This document shows, piece by piece, positions 37,600-49,790 of a stretch of 64,000 nt of DNA. A model generated the notes under the pieces. It did not search any database, had not been told where the DNA came from, and worked only from the letters and a program-made list of their open reading frames with translations. This stretch comes from Sophora flavescens (taxonomy: Eukaryota; Streptophyta; Magnoliopsida; Fabales; Fabaceae), in the NCBI GenBank assembly GCA_030762895.1, contig CM061062.1:286746397-286810396 (forward strand), written 5' to 3'. The stretch's first letter is position 1, and every line of letters begins with the position of its first letter. The position numbers and the translations under genes are program-made.

Positions 37600-39776
37600 A
37601 TTTTAGTGGGAAAATATGATGGGAGTATGAGGTTATGTGTGGACAATATAAAATTGAACAAAGTAACAGTTATTGATAGATATCTTTTCCCTTGGATAGA
37701 TGAACCTAACAGAAGAGTATACTAGGAACATGAATTTGGATTACTTTTAAGAATTTAAGCTTGAAATTGAATAGATTGAAAATTTGTAGTGACCTTAGAA
37801 AATAGATCAAGCGAGTGTAGTTTTAGGCCAGGAATTGCAATCTAGTGTTGTTTAAGAATAAGATCAATGTTCCTAAGGAGGGGTGTCTTAGGAAAAAAAA
37901 TGTTAGAAGAGACACATAAAAGAACATTAATCATGCATTTAGGAATAACCATGATGTATCATGATTTAAAGACGTATTGGTAGACATGAATAAAAAGGAA
38001 TTTTGTATTAAAGAAGTTGTATATATATGTGCTCAAATTTTATTATTATGTTGTATATTTGTTATGTAATTTTTTTTAGATAATTACTTTCCTTGGAATT
38101 TCATATTGCCTCTCAAGTGATCGGATATTAATCGCGATTAATATACCCTGAGGATTTGTTTTTCATATATACTAATGGCATGTCTAATCCTAACAATCTT
38201 AATTTTTTATCAAAAGGTGAAAAATGTTATTTCTTATTTGTATGTGCCTACTCAAAGATCAAACTGAAACCGATTTCTTAGTACCACCGTGGTGTATATT
38301 TTTATAGTTGTTTCTGCACAACGTCTGCACAATTTAACTGCTAGTTTATTAAATCTTATTCTCCATTTTGTTATCACATTTATTTTAAGTTATATCTCCT
38401 TATCAACCGTGGGTTTACTATTTCTTTTTCTTGTGAAATTATCATCTTGGGCTAAGATTAGAATTAGTATGTGGATGTCGCTACGACTTCTCCTTTATTT
38501 ATTTTTCTTAATTATAAAATTCCTCCGTCATGTAAATAATATAAGAAATTTGGTGTACAGCTTGTAAGAGACTATTATATCCACATATGGATGGTATAAA
38601 ACATTACTTCTTTTCCTTTTGTGGATTGTTTGTTATAAATTTAATTTGTGATAATGCTTATAATGATCAAATACAAGTAAAGGTATTCTAATTATATGCA
38701 GATGGACGAAAACAAATTCTTAAGTGGATGGTTTTATTATATAGATGTTCTTACTCACTTCATTTTAATTTTTTTTGGTTAATAGAGGTTATTTTTTGTG
38801 AGACTTACCACCCAGTTTCATTTTAGGAGACTTTAACCGGAATAGGTTGAGTTTTTCTAATTATAGATTCGGATGAATTTTTTGTTACATGGGTTTGGTT
38901 TTGCCCACCATGTTTTTTTTTCTTTTGATTCTTTTAAATAATTTTTTTTGGTGTGTTGCAAGTGATTTGCAAGGGATTGCGGTACCTAGGTGGGATTGCC
39001 TCGTCTACAGTGATACTCTTCCATATAAAATATAATTTTTTTCTTTAAAAATAAATTGTATAATGCCATGAATTGTATAATTGCCTCGTTTTTTTCTTTA
39101 GTTAAGGTGCCATGAATTGTATACTTAATATCTGGTGAAATAGTTAATGCCTGTATAATATATATTGATGATGTGATTAGGAAAGGTAAGACCCCATTTA
39201 TGTTAGTGCGGAGTAGGTGAGAAGATCTTGTTCGTACCATATTTAATCTAAGAGACCACATTTAGGGTGAATAATTAAGAGAACGATGCACATTGTGTAG
39301 AATAGGTAAAAAGTGTTATGCCAACAAGAAGAAAAAAAAAAGTCTTTGAAATTTTAGGAAGAGGAACATGTATTTTTTTTTTTGAATAACTCCTAAGGTT
39401 GGGATGGGGAGGTCAATGTGGAAAATTGATTCTTTGTTTCATGGGACCTTTCCAAATTCTCAAAAGAGTCGTGCCCGTTGCTTACCAATTGGCTCTTCCT
39501 CCACAGTTGGCAAATCTTCATGATGTTTTCCATGTGATGCCACTCAGAAAATATGTACCTGATGAGTCTCATGTATTAGCTCATGAGTCTGTACAATTGA
39601 AGGATAATTTGATCTATAAGCCTAGCCTAGTCAAATATTGGACAAGAGCACAAAGACTCTAACGAATAAGACAATTCCATTGCTGAAAGTGTTATGGGAA
39701 GGATTAACTCCTGAGGAGGCCACTTGGGAGATGGCGGAGGACATCGAGCGTCAATATCCAGATTTTATTATATAAG
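37600..39776 (+). pseudogene. Element H pol remnants
   Basis: Fragments of a Gypsy pol in order: reverse transcriptase start (MRLCVDNIKLNKVT, about 37632), integrase zinc-finger region (MLEETHKRTLIMHLG..., about 37900), and integrase C-terminus with chromodomain-like tail (GPFQILKRVVPVAYQLALPP, about 39445; ...WEMAEDIERQYPDF, about 39725-39770). Frames are broken throughout. About 1.3 kb between 38010 and 39300 belongs to something else or is too decayed to read. Confidence 0.75.
38010..39300. other. AT-rich unassigned segment inside H
   Basis: Interrupts the H pol between integrase zinc finger and integrase C-terminus, so it probably includes an insertion. No gene, LTR ends or inverted repeats were recognised. 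Confidence 0.4.
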
Positions 39777-39882
39777 GTATGATAACCCTTATGTTTTGAA
39801 TATGATATATGTTATAAAAAAAATATTGGTGCGTGAGTATAGATGAATTTCGGGGACGAAATTCTTTAAAGAGGAGAGAAAA

Positions 39883-41195
39883 TGTAACATCCTAAAATTT
39901 TAATGTAATTATTTTAATATTAAGATTAAGCTAGTATAAGATTTAATGTAGAAAATTGTTAGTAAAAGAAATACAAGATTTGGATTAAAATAAAATAAAA
40001 ATAATAATGAATAAGTAAGTAAATAAAAAAGAATAAAATGTATATATGATTACGTGAAATAGTGAAAGGAATTTCACATTAGAATATCGTGCTTCATCTA
40101 ATAATCAAGTGAAGTGGGTCCATTTTATAAAATTAAGATTTAAATAAAAAAAACTAAAAACCTATGTGTTTCACTTAAGTATGTGCTGCCTAAGTCAAGG
40201 TGCAATTTAGAGGTGGAGTATGTGGCGTGCCGCACACGGTGAACATAGTGAGGGAGATAGGCGTTTCTCTTCTTTGGCAGCTTAGCCGTAACAGCACAGA
40301 GATCAAAGAACGCCAGCTAAGGTAATAAGAGTTTTTAGAAAAGTACTAGCTTTTGTCAAGGATAAATTTTAGACTATTTTGGAGGTCTTCGAGAGGTGAG
40401 TAACAATACTTTTTACGAATCCTTTCCATGGTATAAATGATTGTTTGTGTTGACAAGGGATTATCATATGGTTTTGAGAGTTTTTAATGGATTTGATGCA
40501 CATTATTAGTAACCTAATTTCTAAAATTGGGGTTTTGTTAAAAAGGGGAATTAATTGATTAATTGATATTGTAATGTGCTTATTCATTTATGATATGTTG
40601 TGATATTCATGATTGTTTGTTATTGGTAGAAATTTATATGTTTAAAATTGTAGAAAATAATTTTGTTACATGCATGAGACATGACATATTTGAGTTATAA
40701 TATGTTGTAAGATGTTTGCCGCAATATCACCTATGATAGGGTATCGAAAAGTAATATCACCGTAATGAGGTATCAAAAGTAACATCGCCATATAATTGGG
40801 ATGTCAAAAAAGAGCAATACCGCCTAAAATGGGTATCGAAAGTAACACCATCATATCTTGGGGTGTCGAAAAGGGAGAAATACCGCTATGTGCACATGAG
40901 AGGTATCGAAATAGAAATGTCCTCGACAGGAGGGTGACATCGTGTATTAATTTCAGTTTTACTCTTCTCGGATTGTAGTTAGATGCCCAATTTTAAGGCT
41001 TTTGATTTTTATTCGAAGGTATGAAATTATTATTATTTTTCATTACTTTGAAATATTATTATTTTATTTAATATAAGTCATTTTCCATACTTAACTATTT
41101 GAGAAAATTCTTATGAATCATATTTTTTATTTAGATGTTTTAAAGGAATTTTATTGGATTTATTTTGGGTTACTAATGTAACGAAGGACGTTACA
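39883..41195 (+). repeat. Element H 3' LTR
   Basis: Starts TGTAACATCCTAAAATTTTAA and ends CGAAGGACGTTACA, preceded by a polypurine tract (aaagaggagagaaaa). An irregular array of roughly 30-bp units (ggtatcgaaa...atatcacc) occupies about 40715-40945, at a place comparable to the arrays in the LTRs of I. Confidence 0.8.
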
Positions 41196-42047
41196 TTATG
41201 CAAAGGCACTTCGGCGTGCAATTAATGCCTTTAAATAGGCCTGAGTATCGAAAGACATATACTGAATGGGTGGACAAAATGATGCCATTGCCAGAAGGGT
41301 TTGAGACCCCAAAATTCTCAACTTTCTCAGAAGAATATGGCAAGTCTACCATTGAGCATATTGGCATATTTACTGCCCGGTGTGGGAGGTAGACCAGAAT
41401 GAGTACTACAAGATGCAGCTATTCCCTTTATCATTGACAGCGATAGCATTCATTTGGTATTCCTCTCTGCCTCCTAATTCTGTGAAAAGTTGGGCAGACA
41501 TGGAAATGTGCTTCCATGATAGGTTCCATAAGCCTCAACCTGAAGTTACAGCAGCTGACTTGTTGAATTTGAAACAACAAGTGGATGAGATGTCTGCTGA
41601 CTTCATAGAAAGATTCAGGAAGCTGAGCAGAAGGTGTACAACACAACTTCCAAAAGCAGAGTATGCTTCCATAGCTGTAGGTAACATGCACCCTCAGCTG
41701 AGAGAAAAGTTGCTAGCCCAGGAATTTTCAAATTTGAGTCAGCTAGCAACCAAAGCTTCCCCGACTGAACGATTTATTCTAGATATGAATCACTTAATCT
41801 CCAATGAAAATTATGATGAGTCTGAAGAATCAGTCGATTATTACAGTGATTAGGCAGCTAATGTCATGGCAGCTGAGATCCTGAGGGAATGCCATCCCCA
41901 AAAGACTTTGAAGGGTGGAAAGTCCAAATTACCTGACAAGTATGTAGCTAAGATGACAACTGATAAAGATGTATTCTCAGCTGCATCCATTAACATGGTT
42001 TCAGTGTACGGCTTACCATTTCCTACATCAAAGGATGAGTGGAAATA
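41196..42047 (+). pseudogene. Element A gag, conserved domain (broken)
   Basis: Encodes a Retrotrans_gag-type domain: KFSTFSEEYGKSTIEHIGIF, then MQLFPLSLTAIAFIWYSSLP, FHDRFHKPQPEVTAADLLNL, and FIERFRKLSRRC. A frameshift near 41385 and a TAG at 41851-41853 interrupt it; the frame continues beyond the TAG to 42047 (AEILRECHPQKTLKGG). The sequence type is that of Gypsy elements with gag of the Tat group, and it belongs to A because it is followed by A's polypurine tract and 3' LTR. Confidence 0.8.
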
Positions 42048-42544
42048 GTCGACGCATAGTGTACGACTTACCATTTCCTACATCAAAGGTGAATGGAAAT
42101 AGTTGAGGCATAAGCAAGCAGTGGAAACAAAAGGGGATATACCAAATAAACAAGACAAAGTGAAAGGATATTTAGCTATGTGTCAAATCGGCAATATAAG
42201 TCTACTAACTGTCAACATAATGTCTTCGAGAGGTTAGAGTTCCCAAGATCAACCAGATGAGATAGAATGGGGGGACACTTAGCCGTGTCAAATAAACAAG
42301 TTACAGCATCATGCCTACTATCTGCAAACCTAGTAGTTCCAGGAGATTCAAGTTTCTACATGCAACAGAGTCATGTTAGTAGATAGCAAGGGCAGTCGAA
42401 AGAAGTATATGAATCATGTCAGCTGATAACTAGAGCAGTCAATAGGGTAAATGCATGGTATCAAAATCGGCGATTGGATTCGACTGACATAATGCATCTT
42501 TCACCTTCCTCTTATCGTCGTCAGCTAAAAGAAGCAGGGGGCAT
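42048..42544 (+). other. Element A non-coding 3' interior with polypurine tract
   Basis: About 500 bp without a readable domain, ending in the purine tract aaaagaagcagggggcat (42527-42544) that primes plus-strand synthesis. A short local duplication (tacgacttaccatttcctac) occurs near 42010 and 42064. No pol motif was seen here. Confidence 0.6.
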
Positions 42545-43280
42545 TGTTATCACCAAAAATTAAGTATTAGCTGATAGTCGATTGCGGTAATTAGCTGATT
42601 AATTTATTTAGACAAGAAGAATAATTGAATCAAGATCGGATGAATTAGGATGAGCTAAACGATGTTTCTGGGCTAAGATAAGTAGCTGATAACCAGTAGT
42701 TAAGTCAGGTTTAGCTGAGGAAATTTAGCTGATGCAGAATCAGGCGAGGCAGAATCAGCCGATGCAGAATTAATCGATGAAGAAGTAGCCGATGCAGAAT
42801 CAGTCGAACGATGCTGCTAAGTCTAGATGGACTTGGAGGCTGCTATTAGGCTCGTGTGGATGTTGATTAAGGGCCCAAGAGACTATTCTTATATTTAGAA
42901 AAAGGAAATAGCATGAAAATGACCAAGTCATAGCGTGATAACCACTTTCCTAGATTTTTAGGATGAAGTTGGAGGAGACTTTGGAGAGAGAAATTGAAGA
43001 TAGAGACTGATCATCTGTAATCAAGGGCAGTTTATGAGTTCACCAAGTCAAAAACGAGCATGAACACTCACTCCCTTAAAAATAAGGATATGGAGAACAT
43101 GGTCAGCTGATGGACAGTTAGTCGTTTGGCCCATAATTTAGTCGATTAAGAATCCATTTGAGTTAAGAAAGTCAAGGGCGTGCATGAAGGCCTATTTCCT
43201 TAAAAATAGGGTTATGGAGGACGTAGTCGGCTGATATGGCAGCCAATAAATTAGCAGACCAAGCATTTTTCGGCTATAAC
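42545..43280 (+). repeat. Element A 3' LTR, left part
   Basis: Colinear with 11924-12633, with two extra copies of the gatgcagaatcag-type motif. Interrupted by solo LTR F; the rest is at 52557-53066. Confidence 0.85.
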
Positions 43281-43658
43281 CGTAACACCCTGTTTTCCCT
43301 ATATTTTCTGTAGCAATAAATACATATTTAAATGTGTTTATTAAACTCAGAGGATGATTTTAATTAAACTAAAAACATTTCCTTGTGTTGTTATATCATA
43401 TGAAGTCACGGTAAAAATTTTGGTTGAAAATTCAGACGGAAGCCGATCTGCGTTTTCACTGCCGGTACAAGTTTACTGTGCAGAAAACCTAATTTTGACC
43501 CGTAAACGAAACGTGGAAAAAATTACGATCGGAAATGCAACCAGGTACCAAATGGAGCAGATTATGGACCATAAAAGAAGTAAGGATACATGATGTAAAG
43601 GGCTATGACACACTCTAAAAGTACCATTATCACACTTTTCAAATTATAATACTATTCT

Positions 43659-45809
43659 TGTAACACCCTTCGTTACATTAGTAGCCCAAATTAATTTTCT
43701 ATAAAAACCTTTAAAATAATTAAATTAAATAGTCGAGTCATAAATTTTTCACAATATATCTAGTCTGAAAGTATATCGTATATTCAAAATAATTAAATAA
43801 AGTAATAGTGCTAAATAAATCATTATATTCAAATATAATAAAACCTCATAAATATTAATTATTAAAAATCACATAACTCTTTTACAGTTGTTTTTGCCTC
43901 AAAACACAGGCGTCTAATAAACCCAAATGAAATAAATAAAAGGGAATAATCTAGAACTAACATCCTCAAGACTCTCTCAAGAGACGCTGCATCTTCTATC
44001 TCATCACTTGAAAACTCTGAAAGACAACACCACTAATGAGGTTTATAGTCCCAGTAAGTAAACACGGTTCTAAAAGGTTGTCGAAAAGATGTTGCTTTCA
44101 GCCGGCGCGGTAACCGGAAAAACAACCATGGTACCCGCTAATTTTCCAAAATAATGTTCATTAAAAAAAACATTTAATTACAACAATCATATAATGACAA
44201 CATAATCAAATATCATATATTAATTAAATGAAGAAATCACACATCACACAATAACACAATCCTCAAGTGGCTCGGAAACCCCACTCTGTGTTGGTTTCTT
44301 GCCCAATTTGGTGACTCGAGAACCTCATTAAATTGGTTCCTTGCCCCTTGTTTGCGGTGACTCGGGAACCTCGTTCTAGAATTGATTCCTTGCCGTCTGC
44401 GGTGACTCGGGAACCTCGTTCTAGAATTGATTCCTTGCCACCCTCTTTATGGTGACCCGAGAACCTCGTTCTAGAATTGATTCCTTGCCCCCATGGTGAC
44501 TCGGGAATCCCATTTTAGAATTGACTCCTTGCCCCTATGGTGACCCGAGAACCTCGTAATTAAATTGGTTCCTTGCCTCCCATTAACGGTGACCCGAGAG
44601 CCTCGTTCATAAAATGGATTCCTTGCCCCATATCTTATTTTTTGACATCTCATTAAATGACGATGTTACAAGCCAATGCCCCATTCTTAGGCGGCATATC
44701 AACAAATCCCACACATCATGCATATACTCATTCATCCATATTCCGAAGCATAAAACCATCAATCACAATTGACAAACTTTTTAAAGCATATAAGCACTAC
44801 AATTCCATATCATCATATAAACAACTCATAAATATCCAAATAACATCAATACATAACATCATGTCACATGCTTTATTATTCATCAAGTCCTTATCAAAAC
44901 AATACTAAGGCATCACATATCACAAAAAGCATATCAAACAATAATATCACTCAACATGTGAATATTCACTCTCATAATAATTAATAACCGATAAAATAAC
45001 AAATTTATTTTGAAGACAAAACCCTAAATAATTACTCTTAATTTCATAATCAAACACCCTTTAAAATTATATACCATGGAAGTTTAAGAAAATGGGTGTT
45101 TACTTACTTCTCGTAGACCTCCAAAACCTCTAAAAATTAACCATGACAAAAGTTCATGCTTCACCAAAAATATTTCTTCTTCTCTCCAATATTTTTTTTA
45201 TCAGTGTGACTCCCATATCAGTATCAACGCTGCTCTCGTTTTCCTTATTTCTTCCAGTGTGCGGCGCTATAGTGATACTGCACTGTCGTCAACTCTTTAT
45301 CTCTAACCCTCGTTTAAGTTCGATTTGTATTGTGGGCCGTGGAGCATATTGAACCGTTTTCTATTTTATTTATTTATTATCAATCAAAGAAAAGTTCCTA
45401 TTTCTTTCTTTCAATTCAAAATATTAGTCTAATATTAATTGTAACCATGGGCCTACATTCTTGTTACACTGCACCTAATAGCATGCATTTGACTAAAGCC
45501 AAGGTAAGAAATAGGACGTGCTAGCTCCCCTACCTTTTTTTAAAATTATTATTATTATCTTAAAACCATTTCTCAAACCATACCAATATTGTACATGTCC
45601 CTTGTTGCATCCTAATTCAAAAAGAACTTTGTACCCTGATGTGGAGTGTTTCTCACATTACTGTAGTTTTTTTTTTTTACTTTTATTTTTAATTTGTATT
45701 CTTTTGTAATTATTAAATAATTCTAATAAATTAATCCTTTTCTAAACTAAACCCCCTAATAGCTTAATCTTTTATTAAAAAGACTATATTGAAATTTTAG
45801 GATGTTACA
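43659..45809 (-). repeat. Element I 3' LTR (left copy)
   Basis: 2151 bp, differing from the right copy by scattered substitutions and by tandem-array length. Open frames such as 44657-44908 exist in both copies but have no domain and lie in an AT-rich stretch. Confidence 0.9.
44270..44640. repeat. Tandem array in element I left LTR
   Basis: Units of about 40-60 bp built from gtgactcgggaacctcg and ttctagaattgattccttgcc, with variable linkers. Confidence 0.85.
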
Positions 45810-46384
45810 TTTTTCCCCTCCTTCAAGAAATTTCGTCCCCGAAATTTTAACATCTAAACACTCATAAAAAAAAAGACTGATAATAATTAAATAAATAGGA
45901 AACTATAAAATCAATTTGTATACACTATAAAGACATGAATTATGATCATCAAAATAATTTTTCAGCAGAACAAACAATCTCAAGTGAGTTCGATAACAAT
46001 AAATAATTAATTAAAATCAACAACATATGACAAGTCTTATGCAGCAAAGAACAATTTAACCAGGAAGTGAAGGTAACATGGTTATCCTTCGCAAGAATAA
46101 TCAAAAACCAAATCAAATACTAATCAACTCCAAAGTTTCTCACACACAGCAAATTTAAAAAAATCTTTTTTTTTTCTCACTAACAAAACTCATACCCTTG
46201 CATGTTAGTCACCATAAATCTGTACACCACTTATCAAATATTGGGTTGGCCAGGCCCAACATCTAAAAGAATAGCATGCAGTTTTTATAACTCTAACATC
46301 AATCCTATGTGCCCATGTTTTAATTTTAGAAAAAGCATCATTACCACAGTCTGATTTAGAATCGAACTGCTCTGATACCATAAA
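45810..46384 (-). other. Element I interior with primer site and polypurine tract
   Basis: 575 bp, no coding capacity. Right edge holds the initiator-Met primer-binding site (minus strand), left edge the polypurine tract. These are the only signals such an element needs in cis when proteins come from another copy. Confidence 0.85.
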
Positions 46385-48589
46385 TGTAACGCCCTTTGTT
46401 ACATTAGTAGCCCAAATTAATTTTCTATAAAAACCTTTAAAATAATTAAATTAAATAGTCGAGTCATAAATTTTTCACAATATATCTAGTCTGAAAGTAT
46501 CTCGTATATTCAAAATAATTAAATAAAGTAATAGTGCTAAATAAATCATTATATTCAAATATAATAAAACCTCATAAATATTAATTATTAAAAATCACAT
46601 AACTCTTTTACAGTTGTTTTTGCCTCAAAACACAGACGTCTAATAAACCCAAATGAAATAAATAAAAGGGAATAATCTAGAACTAACATCCTCAAGACTC
46701 TCTCAAGAGATGCTGCATCTTCTATCTCATCACCTGAAAACTCTGAAAGACAACATCACTAATGAGATTTATAATCCCAGTAAGTAAACACGGTTCTAAA
46801 AGGTTTTCGAAAAGATGTTGCTTTCAGCCGGCGCGGTAACCGGAAAAACAACCATGGTACCCGCTAATTTTCCAAAATAATGTTCATTAAAAAAAAACAT
46901 TTAATTAAAACAATCATATAATGACAACATAATCAAATATCATATATTAATTAAATGAAGAAATCACACATCACACAATAACACAATCCTCAAGTGGCTC
47001 GGAAACCCCACTTTGTGTTGGTTTCTTGCCCAATTCGGTGACTCGAGAACCTCATTAAATTGGTTCCTTGCCCCTTGTTTGCGGTGACTCGGGAACCTCG
47101 TTCTAGAATTGATTCCTTGCCACCCTCTTTATGGTGACCCGAGAACCTCGTTCTAGAATTGATTCCTTGCCCCTTGTCTGCGGTGACTCGGGAACCTCGT
47201 TCTAGAATTGATTCCTTGCCACCCTCTTTATGGTGACCCGAGAACCTCGTTCTAGAATTGATTCCTTGCCCCCATGGTGACTCGGGAATCCCATTTTAGA
47301 ATTGACTCCTTGCCCCTATGGTGACCCGAGAATCTCGTAATTAAATTGGTTCCTTGCCTCCCATTAACGGTGACCCGAGAGCCTCGTTCATAAAATGGAT
47401 TCCTTGCCCCATATCTTATTTTTCGACATCACATTAAATGGCGATGTTACAAGCCAATGCCCCATTCTTAGGCGGCATATCAACAAATCCCACACATCAT
47501 GCATATACTCATTCATCCATATTCCGAAGTATAAAACCATCAATCACAATTGACAAACTTTTTAAAGCATATAAGCACTACAATTCCATATCATCATATA
47601 AACAACTCATAAATATCCAAATAACATCAATACATAACATCATGTCACATGCTTTATTATTCATCAAGTCCTTATCAAAACAATACTAAGGCATCACATA
47701 TCACAAAAAGCATATCAAACAATAATATCACTCAACATGTGAATATTCACTCTAATAATAATTAATAACCAATAAAACAACAAATTTATTTTGAAGACAA
47801 AACCCTAAATAATTACTCTTAATTTCATAATCAAACACCCTTTAAAATTATATACCATGGAAGTTTAAGAAAATGGGTGTTTACTTACTTCTCGTAGACC
47901 TCCAAAACCTCTAAAAATTAACCATGACAGAAGTTCATGCTTCACCAAAAATATTTCTTCTTCTCTCCAATATTTTTTTTATCAGTGTGACTCCCATATC
48001 AATATCAACGCTGCTCTCGTTTTCCTTATTTCTTCCAGTGTGCGGCGCTAGAGTGATACTGCACTGTCGTCAACTCTTTATCTCTAACCCTCGTTTAAGT
48101 TCGATTTGTATTGTGGGCCGTGGAGCATATTGAACCGTTTTCTATTTTATTTATTTATTATCAATCAAAGAAAAGTTCCTATTTCTTTCTTTCAATTCAA
48201 AATATTAGTCTAATATTAATTGTAACCGTGGGCCTACATTCTTGTTACACTGCACCTAATAGCATGCATTTGACTAAAGCCAAGGTAAGAAATAGGACGT
48301 GCTAGCTCCCCTACCTTTTTTTAAAATTATTATTATTATCTTAAAACCATTTCTCAAACCATACCAATATTGTACATGTCCCTTGTTGCATCCTAATTCA
48401 AAAAGAACTTTGTACCCTGATGTGGAGTGTTTCTCACATTACTGTAGTTTTTTTTTTTACTTTTATTTTTAATTTGTATTCTTTTGTAATTATTAAATAA
48501 TTCTAATAAATTAATCCTTTTCTAAACTAAACCCCCTAATAGCTTAATCTTTTATTAAAAAGACTATATTGAAATTTTAGGATGTTACA
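46385..48589 (-). repeat. Element I 5' LTR (right copy)
   Basis: 2205 bp. About 50 bp longer than the left copy because of a gain in the tandem array (46990-47412). Confidence 0.9.
46990..47412. repeat. Tandem array in element I right LTR
   Basis: Same units as in the left LTR but with an additional unit, so the array changed length after insertion or during reverse transcription. Confidence 0.85.
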
Positions 48590-49299
48590 ATTCTAATCCA
48601 AAAGTCTTTTCTCTCTCTTCTTCCATTCAATCAAGCATTAAACCACCAAGCTTGCTCAACAAGCTCTCCCTCTCACTCCCTAGCCGTGAACTCCCCTCCC
48701 TCTCCCTATATATACCCCTTTCATTTTCACTTCATCATCTTCCTCCTTCAACCTCCATTAAAGTTCATCTTCTTCATTTCTTCTTAAAGTTCAAGCTCTT
48801 AAAGCTTTAGTTTTTATTCATCTTTTCTACTTAAGTTCTTCATTAAAGTTCTTCCTTATACTAAGGGTAATGCTCTCATATAAATCTTTTTGCAAGTTTC
48901 GTCTTTTATTTGTTAGTTTACTTTATGTGTTCTTTATATGCTTTAAACTTCTAAAACCTCTCTAAAATGGTAGAAAACTCCTTTTGAGTTGAAACCACTT
49001 TCTATAGTCTTGTATTAACTTATATTTTCACATACTAAGAGGTTGTGTAAAACAAAAATCTCTATCCATCTCTTCCAATGAAGGCCGAATGCTTGCATTT
49101 GTGACCTAGGAAGTTTTTGTTTCAACTTTTGGAATATGATCATGTGTTTGAGTTTCTAACTATCCCTTGATCTTGAATCTATAAATCTTGGAAGTTTTGA
49201 TAGCTTGTTCCTATGATGGCTAAAAAATATGAATAAGTAGGCCTAGGATACTATGTTTCAACTTTCCAAGTATTGATCATGGATTTAGAACTCTTTATA

Positions 49300-49790
49300 A
49301 CTTGTTTATTTCATGTTATTAAAGCTAGTATGTGTTACTTTCATTTTTCCAAGATGATCATGGACTTGAGCTCCATAAGATATTTAGATGCTAAGTCTAA
49401 GAGATTGGAAAGTTTAAGGATTTATAACTTGTCTATTTCATGTTATTAAAGCTAGTATGTGTTACTTTCATTTTTCCAAGATGATCATGGACTTGAGCTC
49501 CATAAGATATTTGGATGCTAAGTCTAAGAGATTGGAAAGTTTAAGGATTTATAACTTGTTTATTTTATGTTGTTAAAGCTAGTATGTGTTACTTCCATTT
49601 TTCCAAGATGATCATGGACTTGAGCTCCATAAGATATTTGGATGCTAAGTGTAAGAGATTGGAAAGTTTAAGGATTTATAATTTGTTTATTTTATGTTAT
49701 TAAAGCTAATATGTGTTATTTTCATTTTTCCAAGATGATCATGGTTTTGAGCTCCTTAACACATATGGATGTTAAACCTAAGAGATTGGA
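49300..49790. repeat. 127-bp tandem array in F
   Basis: The gatgatcatgg motif recurs at 49353, 49480, 49607 and 49734, an exact 127-bp period. It is the long unit of the D arrays without the 83-bp deletion form. Confidence 0.9.

Larger units (their letters stand above)
37600..41195 (+). mobile_element. Element H: old chromovirus remnant with 3' LTR
   Basis: A highly decayed pol (about 37600-39776) followed by the sequence cggggacgaaattctttaaagagg and a 1313-bp LTR (39883-41195, TGTAACATCC...GGACGTTACA). The LTR ends resemble those of element I, so H and I belong to related families. The 5' LTR and most of the interior are lost. It separates the unassigned segment at 37143 from the second half of A's gag. 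Confidence 0.75.
43659..48589 (-). mobile_element. Element I: minus-oriented LTR element with a 575-bp non-coding interior
   Basis: Perfect attct duplications (43654-43658, 48590-48594) flank two nearly identical LTRs, 43659-45809 and 46385-48589. On the minus strand the 5' LTR is the right copy: next to it, on its left, the primer site reads tggtatcagagcagttc in reverse complement (about 46363-46380). A polypurine tract in reverse complement (ttttcccctcc) abuts the left LTR. The interior (45810-46384) has no gag or pol. It is a non-autonomous derivative, and the LTR similarity makes it one of the youngest insertions here. Confidence 0.92.

Noticed and set aside
44657..44908. 83-codon frame repeated at 47438-47689, plus 45143-45524 and its copy
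   Set aside because: Duplicated only because they are in the two LTRs of element I; no domain, AT-rich, and no matching frame elsewhere.
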